The translations under genes were made by a program, and so were the position numbers. The notes under the pieces were generated by a model. It saw only the letters and a program-made list of their open reading frames with translations. It had not been told where the DNA came from and searched no databases. 64,000 nt of DNA from Fibrobacteria bacterium AD312 (GTDB taxonomy: Bacteria; Fibrobacterota; Fibrobacteria; Fibrobacterales; Fibrobacteraceae): contig LIUM01000023.1 of the NCBI GenBank assembly GCA_001462345.1, positions 1 through 64,000 of the forward strand. Reading direction: 5' to 3'. How positions within the stretch are numbered: position 1 is the first letter of the stretch; every line of letters begins with the position of its first letter. Positions 43,566-54,005 of this stretch are shown here, in pieces.

Positions 43566-46500
43566 GCGTACAGATATTAAGAAGATTATGTTGATCGGTT
43601 CAGGTCCAATTGTAATTGGTCAGGGCTGTGAATTCGATTACTCTGGTGTACAGGCTTGCAAGGTTCTTCGTCACGAAGGATTCGAAGTGGTTCTTGTGAA
43701 TTCAAATCCAGCGACCATTATGACAGACCCAGAAATGGCAGACCGCACCTATATTGAGCCACTGAGCGTTGATATTTTGCATGAAATTATCCGTCGTGAA
43801 CGGCCAGATGCATTACTCCCGACTCTTGGCGGACAGACTGCTCTTAACCTCGCGATGGAACTTGAAGAAAAGGAAATTCTCAATCGCTATAATGTGGAAC
43901 TTATTGGTGCAAAAGCGGAATCTATTAAACGAGCTGAAGACCGCCATTTATTCAAAGAAGCGATGCTTAAAATAGGTCTCGATCTACCTTGTTCTGGTTC
44001 CGCGCACTCGATGAACGAAGCGATTGCCATTGCAAACACGATTGGAAGTTGGCCTCTCATCATCCGTCCAGGTTTTACGCTTGGTGGTACTGGAGGCGGA
44101 ATTGCATACAACTCTGAAGAATTTGAGACTATCGTGACGCGTGGTCTTGAGGCCTCGCTGAATAGCGAAGTGCTTATTGAAGAATCCCTCATTGGTTGGA
44201 AAGAATTTGAGATGGAAGTGATGCGCGATTGCAAAGGCAATGCTGTAATCGTTTGCTCCATTGAAAACTTTGACCCGATGGGTGTGCATACGGGTGACTC
44301 TATTACAGTGGCTCCTATCCAAAGTCTTGATGATCGTGCCTACCAAGCCATGCGTGATGACTCCCTAAAAGTTATGGAAGCGATTGGTGTTGAAACGGGT
44401 GGATCTAACGTACAATGGGCTATTGAACCAAATACAGGCCGTCGCATCATTATCGAAATGAACCCGCGTGTATCTCGCTCTTCAGCGCTTGCCTCAAAGG
44501 CTACGGGCTTCCCCATCGCTAAAATTGCAGCCCTCCTAGCAGTGGGCTACACGCTGGATGAACTTAGAAATGACATTACCCAGACAACGCCAAGTTGCTT
44601 TGAACCAGCACTAGATTACGTTGTTACCAAAGTACCTCGATTTACGTTCGAGAAATTTCCGAAAGCCGATTCTACACTTGGAACACAGATGAAGTCTGTT
44701 GGTGAAGCCATGGCGATTGGTTCCAATTTCAAACAATCCATTCAAAAAGCCCTACGTTCGCTCGAAACAGGATTTGGTGGTTTTGGTGCTTGCGCCAAGT
44801 GTGAACAGTTCCTCGCCTACAACGATGAAAAACTTGCAAAGGAAGTGGCATCCCCGAGTGCGGAACGTGTTTTTGTACTCTATGCAGCATTTCGTCGAGG
44901 ATGGGACATCGAAAAACTTTATTCTCTTACAAAAATAGACCGTTATTTCTTGCGTCATCTCGAAGAAATCGCCTGTTTTGAAGATGAAATTCGTGCTGTA
45001 GGCTCGCTAGAAAATCTCTGCAAAGATAAGCTTTTGTTCCGACAAGCCAAGGAATTCGGATTCAGCGACATCCAAATTAGCTACCTATTTCATAAGACTC
45101 CAGAAGAAGTCATGAAAGCCCGTAATGCGATTTCTCTAAAACCGAGCTACTACTCCGTGGACACTTGCGCTGGTGAATTCGAAGCTATAACACCATATTA
45201 CTACAGCTGCTATGCTGAGCATTCGGAGCCTGTTCGACAAATCGAAAAGAACAAGGGTAAAAAAAGGATCATGGTATTAGGGGGTGGCCCAAACCGCATT
45301 GGCCAAGGAATCGAATTTGACTACTGCTGCTGTCATGCCGCATTTACGCTAAGTCGAGAGGGTTATGAAGTTATTATGGTGAACTCGAACCCAGAAACGG
45401 TTTCCACCGATTATGATACTTCGGATAAACTCTATTTTGAGCCACTCACACTTGAAGATGTGATGGGCATTTACGAAAGAGAACAGTGTGCTGGTGTAAT
45501 AGTTCAATTTGGGGGGCAGACTCCGCTTAACTTAGCCATGCGCCTCAAAAAAGCAGGGGCTCATGTTTTGGGAACAAGCCCCGAAGATATTGATCTTGCT
45601 GAAGACCGAGACTTTTTTAAGCAACTAGTGGATAAAGTGGGCATCAAGCAAGCCGAAAGTGGTATTGCGCACAGCGTAGAGGAAGCTCTTGCCATTGTCG
45701 AAAAAATTGGCTACCCCGTTCTTGTCCGCCCGAGCTTTGTTCTTGGAGGGCGTGGTATGGTGATTGTCTACAAGGAAAAGTACCTTCGCCAGTTTGTTGA
45801 AGAAGCCGATTCTATTGGTGAAGGCAAGCCGATTCTCATTGATCGTTTCCTTGAAAATGCGACTGAACTAGACGTGGACTGCATCTGCGATGGTAAGCGT
45901 ACCGTGGTCGGAGCCATCATGGAACACGTTGAACCAGCAGGCATCCATTCTGGAGACTCTGCAAGCATCATTCCACCAATGACTTTGAGCAAGGAAATCC
46001 AGGATAAAGTTCGCTACTACGCGAAGGAATTTGCAAGAGAGCTTCACGTGGTTGGTCTTATGAACATGCAACTTGCTGTAAAAGATGGCGAAATTTACAT
46101 GATTGAAGTGAATCCACGTGCAAGTCGTACCGTTCCTTTTGTTTCCAAGACTATCGGAATTCCTCTACCAAACTATGCGAGCCGTTGCATGATGGGAGAA
46201 ACCCTCGAACAGATTGGTTTTACAGAAGAAGTTCATGTACCTTACGTGAGTGTTAAGGAAGCCGTGTTCCCATTCGTCAAATTTCCAGGGGTTGACATTA
46301 CACTTTCTCCTGAAATGAAATCCACTGGCGAAGTCATGAGCCTTGATCGCGATCGAGGTCTCGCCTATCTCAAAAGTCAACTTGCTGCAGGAAACAAGGT
46401 TCCAGCCCAAGGCTCTATCTTTGTATCCCTCAAAGACGAAGACAAACAGAAAGCAGTACCACTAATCAAACAGCTTGTAGGGCTAGGTTACAACATTTGT

Positions 46501-46833
46501 GCTACACGAGGCACTTCTACCGTGCTCTACAATGAGGGCATTAAGACTCGCGCGGTGTTCCGCATTTCCCGTGGTCGTCCAAACCTCTTGGATCTTATAC
46601 GTGATAAGGAAGTCCAGTGGATTGTGAACACAACCGAACCCAGCGCGGAAGCCATGGTCGATGAAATCCAGATGCGTTCGAAGGCCGTCATCTCGGGCGT
46701 TCCCATTACAACGACTCTCGCCGCCCTCACTTCCACCGTGGAAGGCCTTATGGACAAGTACGATTACGGTCGCTTTGAAGTCTGTAGTTTACAGGAATAC
46801 CATAGGCATATAAGACCCTCTTCGAAAAAGTAA
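43558..46833 (+). CDS. carB: Carbamoyl-phosphate synthase large subunit
   Basis: 1091 aa from the ATG at 43558 (GAGGAGG 6 nt upstream, inside the carA end); a TTG at 43543 opens the frame earlier but is unlikely. Duplicated ATP-grasp halves: [19 protein letters not shown] / [35 protein letters not shown] / [15 protein letters not shown], and [18 protein letters not shown] / [18 protein letters not shown]. The last ~140 residues are the allosteric MGS domain ([14 protein letters not shown]). Makes carbamoyl phosphate for pyrimidines and arginine. Confidence 0.97.
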   Translation: MPKRTDIKKIMLIGSGPIVIGQGCEFDYSGVQACKVLRHEGFEVVLVNSNPATIMTDPEMADRTYIEPLSVDILHEIIRRERPDALLPTLGGQTALNLAMELEEKEILNRYNVELIGAKAESIKRAEDRHLFKEAMLKIGLDLPCSGSAHSMNEAIAIANTIGSWPLIIRPGFTLGGTGGGIAYNSEEFETIVTRGLEASLNSEVLIEESLIGWKEFEMEVMRDCKGNAVIVCSIENFDPMGVHTGDSITVAPIQSLDDRAYQAMRDDSLKVMEAIGVETGGSNVQWAIEPNTGRRIIIEMNPRVSRSSALASKATGFPIAKIAALLAVGYTLDELRNDITQTTPSCFEPALDYVVTKVPRFTFEKFPKADSTLGTQMKSVGEAMAIGSNFKQSIQKALRSLETGFGGFGACAKCEQFLAYNDEKLAKEVASPSAERVFVLYAAFRRGWDIEKLYSLTKIDRYFLRHLEEIACFEDEIRAVGSLENLCKDKLLFRQAKEFGFSDIQISYLFHKTPEEVMKARNAISLKPSYYSVDTCAGEFEAITPYYYSCYAEHSEPVRQIEKNKGKKRIMVLGGGPNRIGQGIEFDYCCCHAAFTLSREGYEVIMVNSNPETVSTDYDTSDKLYFEPLTLEDVMGIYEREQCAGVIVQFGGQTPLNLAMRLKKAGAHVLGTSPEDIDLAEDRDFFKQLVDKVGIKQAESGIAHSVEEALAIVEKIGYPVLVRPSFVLGGRGMVIVYKEKYLRQFVEEADSIGEGKPILIDRFLENATELDVDCICDGKRTVVGAIMEHVEPAGIHSGDSASIIPPMTLSKEIQDKVRYYAKEFARELHVVGLMNMQLAVKDGEIYMIEVNPRASRTVPFVSKTIGIPLPNYASRCMMGETLEQIGFTEEVHVPYVSVKEAVFPFVKFPGVDITLSPEMKSTGEVMSLDRDRGLAYLKSQLAAGNKVPAQGSIFVSLKDEDKQKAVPLIKQLVGLGYNICATRGTSTVLYNEGIKTRAVFRISRGRPNLLDLIRDKEVQWIVNTTEPSAEAMVDEIQMRSKAVISGVPITTTLAALTSTVEGLMDKYDYGRFEVCSLQEYHRHIRPSSKK

Positions 46834-46860
46834 AACAAGCATTCCTTTTGAAAATTCATT

Positions 46861-46896
46861 AAAAGAGTATCATTGTAATCGATGATACCCTTTTTG
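46861..46896 (+). terminator. Terminator of carAB
   Basis: GTATCAT-N8-ATGATAC stem extended by AAAAG/CTTTTT across a mismatch, then Ts. Confidence 0.8.
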
Positions 46897-46945
46897 TTTG
46901 CTGATTTCTTGCATCTGTGATTAGAATCTTTCCTATATTATCACC

Positions 46946-47608
46946 ATGGTTCAATATCGTCAAAAACTACTTTCACTTAGTCTTTTACTTTTCATTCTTG
47001 TTTCTCTCTCTGGCTGTGCGGCCTCAAAAAAAATTCAAGCGGGTAAAATTCTTTCTCAAACGAGTATGTCTTTTCAAGCCGTTCAACTGGATTCCATTGT
47101 TTTAGATCCAGATTTATTTGAAAAGATTAATTCCTTAAAGACTACTTTTTTCCCGAATCCTCAAGTTCTCGCCTTAATTCAAAAGCTAGCCAATGGAATT
47201 ATTGATTCAGAACTAGGCACTATATTTTTAGATATAGAGCTTCAAATAGACAATAAAAGCACAGATTCTCTGTGGTTGCACAGCTTAAATGCAGTTCTTG
47301 AGCTTGATTCCTCGGTGAAACTCCCCCTTAGTCTGCCAGCAAAAACTGTTTTAACGCCTGGTTCTCAATTGATTTCTGTAAAAACAAATGTTAAACTAGA
47401 TCAGAACCTATTAAAATTAATCCAGATAAAAAAAGCACGTATTATTGGGGAAATGAATGTGTCTTTAAAAGAGAGCGCTCCCCCTTTGCCTCTTGATTTT
47501 GACTACTCTAGAGATATTTCTCCTGAAGAAGTCGATTTATTACAACGTAAAGCACGTGAAACTATTATGAATCATATTGTAGGAGATTGGGTAAAAGCCA
47601 TTCTCTAA
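46946..47608 (+). CDS. Lipoprotein with LEA/WHy-like fold
   Basis: 220 aa. Signal peptide with lipobox LSGC (about residues 21-24). The middle (IFLDIELQIDNKSTDSLWLHSLNAVLELD, LPAKTVLTPGSQLISVKTNVKLDQNLLKLI) has the NxS-rich strand pattern of LEA14/WHy-type beta-sandwich lipoproteins, a tentative match. C-terminal helix follows. A TATTAT box lies only about 5 nt before the ATG and there is no ribosome site, so it may be translated from a leaderless mRNA; the start is fixed by the signal peptide. Nine nt before the M3 peptidase gene, hence likely cotranscribed. Confidence 0.6.
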   Translation: MVQYRQKLLSLSLLLFILVSLSGCAASKKIQAGKILSQTSMSFQAVQLDSIVLDPDLFEKINSLKTTFFPNPQVLALIQKLANGIIDSELGTIFLDIELQIDNKSTDSLWLHSLNAVLELDSSVKLPLSLPAKTVLTPGSQLISVKTNVKLDQNLLKLIQIKKARIIGEMNVSLKESAPPLPLDFDYSRDISPEEVDLLQRKARETIMNHIVGDWVKAIL

Positions 47609-47617
47609 AGGATATTT

Positions 47618-49300
47618 ATGATGAAAAAGCGTATTTTTGTCCCTGAAAATTTTAATTCAGATAATGCCACTGAAGTCAGTGATTTATACAAAAGCCTTGA
47701 AAGTGCTCAAATTAAAGAAAATAAAGAAGCTCTAAGAGAATGGATTATAAAATGGAGTGAGCTTGAATCCGTTCTTGCTGAGGTTTCTTCTAGGCGTTAC
47801 GTCGCTATGACGATGAATACGAAAGATGAAAAAGCGGCAAGCGATTACGCCTCTTTTATTGAAAATATCGATCCTATTATGAATGAGTGCAGTGACATTT
47901 TAAGAAAAAAAATGATGGCTCACTCATCTGTTTCTGACTTGGAATCTGAATTTGGAATTTGGTTTAAATCGGTTCGAATTGCCTTAGATCTATTTAAAAC
48001 AGAAAATATTCCTCTTGAAACTGCCGTTCATCAAGAAGTGCAGGCCTATCAAAAAATCACAGGGGCCATGAGTGTGGATTATGAGGGCAAAACATACACA
48101 TTGCCTCAAATGGCTCCATTTTTACAATCTCCAGATCGAAATCTTCGCCAAAAAACATGGGAATTAACTTCAGAAAGGCGTTTGTTAGATAAAGAAAGTT
48201 TAGACCTTTCTTTTGATAAACTTTTCAAACTTCGAATGCAGATTTCGAAAAACACAGGCTCTTCAGATTACTTGGATTATATTTTTAAAACGAAAGGACG
48301 TTTTGATTATACACCAAAAGATTGCAGAGATTTTCACTCCAGTATTGAAAAAATTATTCTCCCTGCTTTACGTGAAATCTATAAAAAGCGCAAAGAAGAT
48401 TTGGGAGTAAGTACTCTTCGTCCTTGGGATCTCCAATGTGATCCAAAATCTCTAAAACCCCTAAAACCATTCGAAAATGGCAAAGATTTAATTCAAAAGT
48501 GTAATTTGTTTTTTAAGAAACTACACCCTAAAACAGCAGAATGGTTTCAGATTATGGTCGATCAAAACTTAATTGATCCTGATAGTCGTTTAGGAAAAGC
48601 TCCTGGAGGCTACCAAATCGGATTTGATGAAAGCCGTCTTCCATTTATCTTTATGAATGCGGCTGGTACAGATAGAGACATGTACACCTTATTCCATGAA
48701 GGCGGGCACTCTTTCCATCAATTTGCAATGGCAGACCAACCCATTATCGCCTACCGAGATATCCCCTCTGAATTTGCAGAAGTCGCGAGCATGAGTATGG
48801 AGTTAATCGCCACTTCTGATTTAAGTGCTTTCTATTCAAAAGAAGATGCCAAAAGAAGCGTTTTTGGGCAATTAGAAGACGTTATTTGGCTGTTTCCTTG
48901 GGTCGCGAGTATCGACAGCTTCCAACATGAGCTGTATTCAAGACCAAATCATACTGCAGAAGACCGTAAAAACATCTGGCTTTCAATCATGGATCGCTTT
49001 GATTCAGGCGTTGATTATTCTGGCTACGATGATGTAAAGGCTTATTTGTGGCAAAAACAACTTCATCTTTTTGAAGTTCCCTTCTACTATATTGAATATG
49101 GTATTGCTCAATTAGGTGCGCTTCAAGTTTGGGCAAATTTCAAAAAAGACCCAGAAAAAGCTTTAGATCAATTATTTAAGGCTGAGTCACTAGGAAATAG
49201 CGTGTCTTTACCTGAATTATTCAAGCAAGCTGGTATTCGTTTTGACTTCTCCCCAAGCACCATTGAACCATTAATTGAAAATGTGCTTGAAAATTTATAA
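47618..49300 (+). CDS. M3-family oligoendopeptidase (PepF-like)
   Basis: 560 aa, usual for the M3B group. Zinc site FHEGGHSFHQF (His360, Glu361, His364) and the third ligand in EFAEVASMSMELIA downstream; YIEYGIAQLGALQVW near the C-terminus is typical of the family. Cytoplasmic (no signal peptide), degrades short peptides. Follows the lipoprotein gene by 9 nt; AAGGA before the ATG. Confidence 0.92.
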   Translation: MMKKRIFVPENFNSDNATEVSDLYKSLESAQIKENKEALREWIIKWSELESVLAEVSSRRYVAMTMNTKDEKAASDYASFIENIDPIMNECSDILRKKMMAHSSVSDLESEFGIWFKSVRIALDLFKTENIPLETAVHQEVQAYQKITGAMSVDYEGKTYTLPQMAPFLQSPDRNLRQKTWELTSERRLLDKESLDLSFDKLFKLRMQISKNTGSSDYLDYIFKTKGRFDYTPKDCRDFHSSIEKIILPALREIYKKRKEDLGVSTLRPWDLQCDPKSLKPLKPFENGKDLIQKCNLFFKKLHPKTAEWFQIMVDQNLIDPDSRLGKAPGGYQIGFDESRLPFIFMNAAGTDRDMYTLFHEGGHSFHQFAMADQPIIAYRDIPSEFAEVASMSMELIATSDLSAFYSKEDAKRSVFGQLEDVIWLFPWVASIDSFQHELYSRPNHTAEDRKNIWLSIMDRFDSGVDYSGYDDVKAYLWQKQLHLFEVPFYYIEYGIAQLGALQVWANFKKDPEKALDQLFKAESLGNSVSLPELFKQAGIRFDFSPSTIEPLIENVLENL

Positions 49301-49318
49301 TAAAACAATCATCATCCC

Positions 49319-49347
49319 TTGCTCTAATTACGTTTTTTTACTATAAT
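49319..49347 (+). promoter_or_regulatory. Promoter of tRNA-Ser
   Basis: TTGCTC, 17-bp spacer, TATAAT (49342-49347), 15 nt before the tRNA. Confidence 0.55.
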
Positions 49348-49362
49348 TGGGCCACATCCTAT

Positions 49363-49447
49363 GGAGGGATGGCCGAGTGGTTGAAGGCGCACGCTTGGAA
49401 AGCGTGTTTACTTAATTGTAACGAGGGTTCGAATCCCTCTCCCTCTT
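49363..49447 (+). tRNA. tRNA-Ser(GGA)
   Basis: Cloverleaf is clear: acceptor GGAGGGA with TCCCTCT, D-arm GGCCGAGTGG, anticodon stem CACGC/GCGTG with loop TTGGAAA (anticodon GGA), long variable arm typical of class II tRNAs, T-arm GAGGGTTCGAATCCCTC. The CCA end is not encoded. Confidence 0.96.
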
Positions 49448-49474
49448 CTAAAACTTTTCTCTAGAGGTAATCAT

Positions 49475-49792
49475 ATGTCCGATCAAAGAGTCTTTCTAGA
49501 TGATATTTATGCTAGCGAGAAATGTGGCGGTTCTGTATTCAGAGCTGTTGTCATGATGGCGCATGAAGCTCGTTTCATCAACGAACAAGCTCGTCTAGGT
49601 TATCTTCAGTTGACCAAGAAGCCAACTACGATTGCCATGTACAAGTTCAAAGAAGACAAATTGAGCATTAAGGAAAAAGTCGACGAACCAGAAGTAACTC
49701 TCGAAGCCGATTCTTTAGCTCCAGCCACTTCTGATATTGATCTCTCTTCTGAAAAAGTAGACGAAGCCGCAGACGCTGCTTTTGGTGAATAA
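49475..49792 (+). CDS. rpoZ: Probable RNA polymerase omega subunit
   Basis: 105 aa. The N-terminal half (CGGSVFRAVVMMAHEARFINEQARLG, then KPTTIAMYKFKEDKL) fits the omega fold, where the helix with R(F/Y)xLVxxAxxRARxL docks onto RpoC. The usual N-R before the helix is replaced by G-S-V-F-R. The C-terminal ~40 residues are a disordered acidic tail. GAGGT before the ATG. Sits 27 nt after the tRNA gene and may share its promoter. The family call is good but divergent. Confidence 0.7.
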   Translation: MSDQRVFLDDIYASEKCGGSVFRAVVMMAHEARFINEQARLGYLQLTKKPTTIAMYKFKEDKLSIKEKVDEPEVTLEADSLAPATSDIDLSSEKVDEAADAAFGE

Positions 49793-49812
49793 TCTTTATT
49801 CTTAAAGAAATT

Positions 49813-49841
49813 AAAAAAAGACTCTTTTCGAGTCTTTTTTT
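49813..49841. terminator. Terminator after rpoZ
   Basis: AAAAAAAGACTC-TTTTC-GAGTCTTTTTTT, perfect 12-bp stem with T-run. Confidence 0.9.
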
Positions 49842-49952
49842 GTTTTAAAGACGGTTTGATCTTTGAAAAATGGGCAAAACGTCAAAATTTGCCCTACCCT
49901 ATTCCCATTCAATTGTTTCTAATTCATTAAAAACGCTCAAAAACATCTACTT

Positions 49953-50293
49953 CTAATCATTACATTTGCATTGTATCTGTTCATCGCCCTTCGTTCCGTC
50001 TGCACATTCAACATATCCTTGCAAATACCTTTTGTGTATTTTGCAGTAGATGCTTTTATGCCATTCTTACAATATCCTTTTTTTCAGCCTTCGCGTTTTC
50101 CATTTATAAAAGGAATTTTACAATAACCATTATAAGTGGCTTTTCCTTTAAGGCAAATGGTGCTATTTCCAACTTTAAATGATTCAGTCATAACAACATC
50201 ACAATCTTCATCATCATCACATTTTGTTGAAGTTGCTGCACCACTCCAGCTGAATACAGCAAGAATAAAAATCATGATTTTGTCAAAAGACAT
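49953..50293 (-). pseudogene. Decayed small secreted Cys-rich protein
   Basis: An intact start (MSFDKIMIFILAVFSWSGAATS, signal peptide) leads into KCDDDEDCDVVMTE and CLKGKATYNGYCK, then stops at TGA (50084-50086). The same frame goes on as KKGYCKNGIKASTAKYTKGICK, and after a one-base shift near 50020 as GYVECADGTKGDEQIQCKCND and a stop (49953-49955). Cys spacing and Gly/Lys pattern continue across both lesions, so one ~110-aa gene with a nonsense codon and a 1-nt deletion is the simplest reading. A sequencing error or a short real 69-aa product cannot be excluded. Family not recognised. Confidence 0.55.
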
Positions 50294-50380
50294 ATTGAAT
50301 ATTCTCCTTATTAGGTTTTCTATACACGAAATAAGTTTAAGATTATATGGTTACTATTTATCATTTTATTAAGATCTTAC

Positions 50381-51685
50381 TCAAAAATTTTGAGTGCCGA
50401 TACTCAAATTCAGGCGTCCGTATTTTGAAACGGCGATATAGTTTCCAGCAGGTATTTTTTTGAGCGAAACACTTTTGCCTGTTTTTAGTGTGAAGCTTTC
50501 GATAGTCTTTCCGTTAACTGTTTTTATTTGAACTTCAAAATCATGCTTATTAGAATTGGTCATAAAAAGCCCATTCTTATAACTAAGCCAAGGCGTCTTT
50601 TCTATAGGTTGCATTATCATGGCGTTTGAAGTACCAAACAAAGACGACGCTAAAGCCTCGATGTTTTTCTGCGGTTCGTTTTCTATGTAATCGAGAGATA
50701 TTTCCCAAATCATAATGCCAGCGTAATGGTTCTCCTTTACAAATTCCGCTTTAGCAGCTGCAGATTCTGGATTATCGAACGTTACAAAGCGATTTTCAGA
50801 TATTCCATAAGGAACTTTCGCTATACTATCGAAATAGATAATCCACGATGGATTCTTTGAAACCTCGGCAAAACTAGTGTACGTCACATCGTTTGAATTA
50901 AAACTAGATGCTGGGCCTGTTGCAGCTCCAAAATCAAAGCCAAAAGAGGCAAAACCAAAGACCATTTTCGACGCATCTATATTTCGGCCACTCCAATAGG
51001 TTGCCGTTTCTTCCCAAGACCAAGTCGTATTCGGTGGATTTGGATACAAAGGCGAATTAAATCTAGCAAGGTCGTCCCAAGAACCAGTAATATCGTAAGT
51101 CATAAAACCAATCCAATCTAAATCGTCAATAAAACCTTCTACCGAGAAATACTTTCCGTAATACGGTGAGCAAGGAACAGCAGCTGAGAGCGATTTGTCT
51201 TTAGGTAAAGCAGCTCTTAAATCGTGAACTAATTTTGTATAAGCGGAAGTATCTGCAGCAGGAACTGGAACCGAAGAATATTCCCAATCTAAATCTAATC
51301 CGTCTAAATGATGAGCGTTTACAAACGAAATTAAGTTGTTAATAAAAATAGCCCTTAATGATTCGCTTGCAGAAACTGCAGCGAAATTTTCACATAATCC
51401 TGCGCCCCCTAATGAAAGAATCACCTTTGTATTTGCTTTGTGTGCTAAAGAAACCATCGAATCTAAATCGGTCGGAGAATCAACCGCATCACCGCGTAAA
51501 GAACCATCTGCGTTCGGAGAGACGAACGACCATAAAATATGAGTCAGCTTTTCGTACGGAATTTTATCGACTGTATATTTTGGGGTCATCCACTTGCCCC
51601 AATCAGGGTAATAACCCATTAATTTAGCAGGTTCTGCATTGGCGATAAACGCAAAAATAAAAACGATTGTTGTTAAAAACTTCAT
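50381..51685 (-). CDS. Secreted GH18 chitinase
   Basis: 434 aa. Signal peptide MKFLTTIVFIFAFIANA; (beta/alpha)8 GH18 domain about 20-350 with KVILSLGGAG and DGLDLDWEY (catalytic Glu about 135), IGFMTYDITGSWDD, and GIMIWEISLDY. The C-terminal ~70 residues form a separate beta module (KPxLSYKNGLFMT, VNGKTIESFTLKTGKSVSLKKIPAGNYIAVSK) resembling type-IX-secretion-style tails. No ribosome site; AT-rich leader, as in several secreted genes here. Probably hydrolyses chitin or related GlcNAc polymers. Confidence 0.9.
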   Translation of the reverse strand: MKFLTTIVFIFAFIANAEPAKLMGYYPDWGKWMTPKYTVDKIPYEKLTHILWSFVSPNADGSLRGDAVDSPTDLDSMVSLAHKANTKVILSLGGAGLCENFAAVSASESLRAIFINNLISFVNAHHLDGLDLDWEYSSVPVPAADTSAYTKLVHDLRAALPKDKSLSAAVPCSPYYGKYFSVEGFIDDLDWIGFMTYDITGSWDDLARFNSPLYPNPPNTTWSWEETATYWSGRNIDASKMVFGFASFGFDFGAATGPASSFNSNDVTYTSFAEVSKNPSWIIYFDSIAKVPYGISENRFVTFDNPESAAAKAEFVKENHYAGIMIWEISLDYIENEPQKNIEALASSLFGTSNAMIMQPIEKTPWLSYKNGLFMTNSNKHDFEVQIKTVNGKTIESFTLKTGKSVSLKKIPAGNYIAVSKYGRLNLSIGTQNF

Positions 51686-51889
51686 TTTATTAAAATAAGA
51701 TTAAACAGAGAAAAAAGCTTTAAGACACCATAATAAAAAGGCTTAATGAAAAGTACAAAATCGAAATTATAAGAAAATACTTTAGATAATTTGATGTTAT
51801 TTCATAAACATCAAAAAACGTCGTTTTATCGTTCAAGATTCCAGGATTCTCTTGTACGCCAATCGTAAATTTCGTGATCGCTCAAAATG

Positions 51890-52480
51890 TTAGGGATCCT
51901 TTTCGATTTCCATGAAAACAAAGGGAATCGTTAAGGTAGTTTTGCCATTTGACTTGTCAAATTCCCAGCGATTCACGGCTAAAGCAATTTTTTCATCAAA
52001 TTCCTTAAATTCTGTCGTTGAGGATTTTATCGTAGTTTTGGCAACAGAACCATCATCGGTTATGGTAAGAGTAAGAAAGAGATTGCCAGCAAAGCCAGGT
52101 TTCTTTCTCAGGTACTTATTGTATATATGACGAAGGCCTGGATTGCGCTGTTTGAGAGTCTTCATGATTGAGTCGACTGCGAGATTTCCTCCAGAAACGA
52201 TTTCAATGTCTGATTTCTGAGGAGTTTGCGCAAATCCTTTAGGCTTTTTTCTAGTAGAATCATTAACCATTGTGGAGCCATAAAGATAACCCGCAAGGCC
52301 AGACATTCCTTCATAGGATTCTTTTGCCCGAACTATACTGTCAAATTTTGCAGTCGCTGAACTAGACAAAACAGGTTTTTGCTGTTCCGCAGACTCTTCC
52401 TTGTCATTGCACCCCACCCACAGAACGGCAGCTACCATCAAAACGATTTTACCCAAATATTTGCTAAAGAATTTTGTCAT
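51890..52480 (-). CDS. Lipoprotein with AgmX/PglI (TonB-like) C-terminal domain
   Basis: 196 aa. N-terminal hydrophobic segment with lipobox-like WVGC, low-complexity linker, then a domain from about residue 95 (VDSIMKTLKQRNPGLRHIYNKYLRKKPGFAGNLFLTLTITDDGSVAKTTIKSSTT..FDEKIALAVNRWEF) that follows the AgmX/PglI C-terminal pattern: a TonB-type fold joining inner-membrane machinery to envelope partners. Partners are not in view. Monocistronic. Confidence 0.75.
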   Translation of the reverse strand: MTKFFSKYLGKIVLMVAAVLWVGCNDKEESAEQQKPVLSSSATAKFDSIVRAKESYEGMSGLAGYLYGSTMVNDSTRKKPKGFAQTPQKSDIEIVSGGNLAVDSIMKTLKQRNPGLRHIYNKYLRKKPGFAGNLFLTLTITDDGSVAKTTIKSSTTEFKEFDEKIALAVNRWEFDKSNGKTTLTIPFVFMEIEKDP

Positions 52481-52707
52481 TCCATATCCTTATCACATTT
52501 TAGATAATAAATATAGGACATTGTATACCTATGATGTTTAGATACCAATGTAAACTTTTTCGGGTAAATACCGCGGAAATTGCAAACGGAATCGCGTCGG
52601 TATTTCTAAACCCATACACATTTGGATAGGATTTATACATAATAGGGATACATTATCCTTCTCTACTAATTAATATATCTTCTTTATTTTCAACAACTTA
52701 TAGCTTT

Positions 52708-53799
52708 TTAATGAGAATAAATGTCGATTAGTTTTTGATACTTTATTTTCTTTTGGCTAGGGACTACCCTACCCTTCAAATCCACATAATAAGGCTTCGT
52801 GTTTTGATTGGTATTAACGAGTTTGTTATTAAGAATAGAGATAGGAGGTTCTTCACCCAATGGCATTAAAGTCCATTTTTGGTTTTCGCTACTACTTTTT
52901 ACGACTTGGAAAATACGATCATTTTGTGCTTCTAGATATAAGTCAGCATGATTCATTTTTATGGTCACTGTTCCATCAGAAGTGGAATCGAAAACGACTC
53001 TTTGGTGATTTTTGCCATTCCATTGGTATAAACCAACTTCTGTATTTGGAGCTGTGGTTTCATTAGGGATATCTATAACGAGGTTTCCAAATTCTAATCG
53101 ATAAGTGTATGGAGCGGCATCTCCTAATTGAATAATCTTCACAATAGCCCCTGAATCATCACAATCGCCTAAACGAAGCGAATTCTCGATTTTTACCATA
53201 CATTGGCCATTACTAGATTTGATTTTGCCCGTAAAGTATAATTCTTCTTTGAATAGGTCTTTATAAATAGCATCCATAATTAGGCAATGGCGAATTAAAT
53301 CTTCTTCTGATTTGACTTCACTTGTGTAATTTAAGCCATAAGGCCAAAAATGAGTTCCATCGCCTTTGATGACTGCATTCGGATCACTTTCAATTTCTTT
53401 AATTTTAGCGGTGGTTTGAGGGCCTTGAAATACACCACCCACGATTAAATTTTTGTACTCTGAGGTGGTTCCAACGCCAAAAACGTGGCCCATTTCGTGC
53501 ATGGCGGTAATGACTACCATATAAGAACGGCTAGATCCAAAACTGATGACGCCATCAAAATTGGCTTGTGCTGTTGGCACTCCTGTATCATAATAGACAT
53601 TGATTTTCTTTGATAACGAGGTGTATTTATTGTACATAAATACGGCAGAATCCATTGCAGCTTCTATTCGAGCATAAGCATCTAATTGATCTTCTGTGGG
53701 GTTCGATGCTTTATGAAGAGTATATGAGACATTCCCTTCTGCATAAATAAAGCTAAATGCAAAGGATAAAAGAATAATAAAGATTCTTTTTGTATTCAT
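52708..53799 (-). CDS. Secreted zincin-type protease with ricin-B-like domain
   Basis: 363 aa from the ATG at 53799 (frame opens 5 codons earlier at 53814; the later start gives a cleaner signal peptide, MNTKRIFIILLSFAFSFIYA). Zinc motif MHEMGHVFGVG (HExxH, with a Gly after it as in metzincin-like peptidases). The second half (about 200-330) has QxW-type repeats (VGLYQWNGKNHQRVVFD, SSENQKWTLMPLG) as in ricin-B/CBM13 lectin folds. The C-terminus holds YYVDLKGRVV, a Fibrobacter-like tail. Exported; substrate unknown. Confidence 0.75.
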   Translation of the reverse strand: MNTKRIFIILLSFAFSFIYAEGNVSYTLHKASNPTEDQLDAYARIEAAMDSAVFMYNKYTSLSKKINVYYDTGVPTAQANFDGVISFGSSRSYMVVITAMHEMGHVFGVGTTSEYKNLIVGGVFQGPQTTAKIKEIESDPNAVIKGDGTHFWPYGLNYTSEVKSEEDLIRHCLIMDAIYKDLFKEELYFTGKIKSSNGQCMVKIENSLRLGDCDDSGAIVKIIQLGDAAPYTYRLEFGNLVIDIPNETTAPNTEVGLYQWNGKNHQRVVFDSTSDGTVTIKMNHADLYLEAQNDRIFQVVKSSSENQKWTLMPLGEEPPISILNNKLVNTNQNTKPYYVDLKGRVVPSQKKIKYQKLIDIYSH

Positions 53800-54005
53800 C
53801 TTATTAAAATACATTAAATGTTTTTATCAATTAAGAAAAAATCTTTAGGTCTTTTCTAAAATGATTTGCAATGTTGATGAAGCCTTTCAATGGTCTATAT
53901 TATTGTGTTTTTTGTAAAGTATTTTTAGAGATGATCTTTATTTTGCTATTCTCTATAAATTTATGTATCTTTATATTATTCAACAACTTACGTTAATTAG
54001 CTAAT

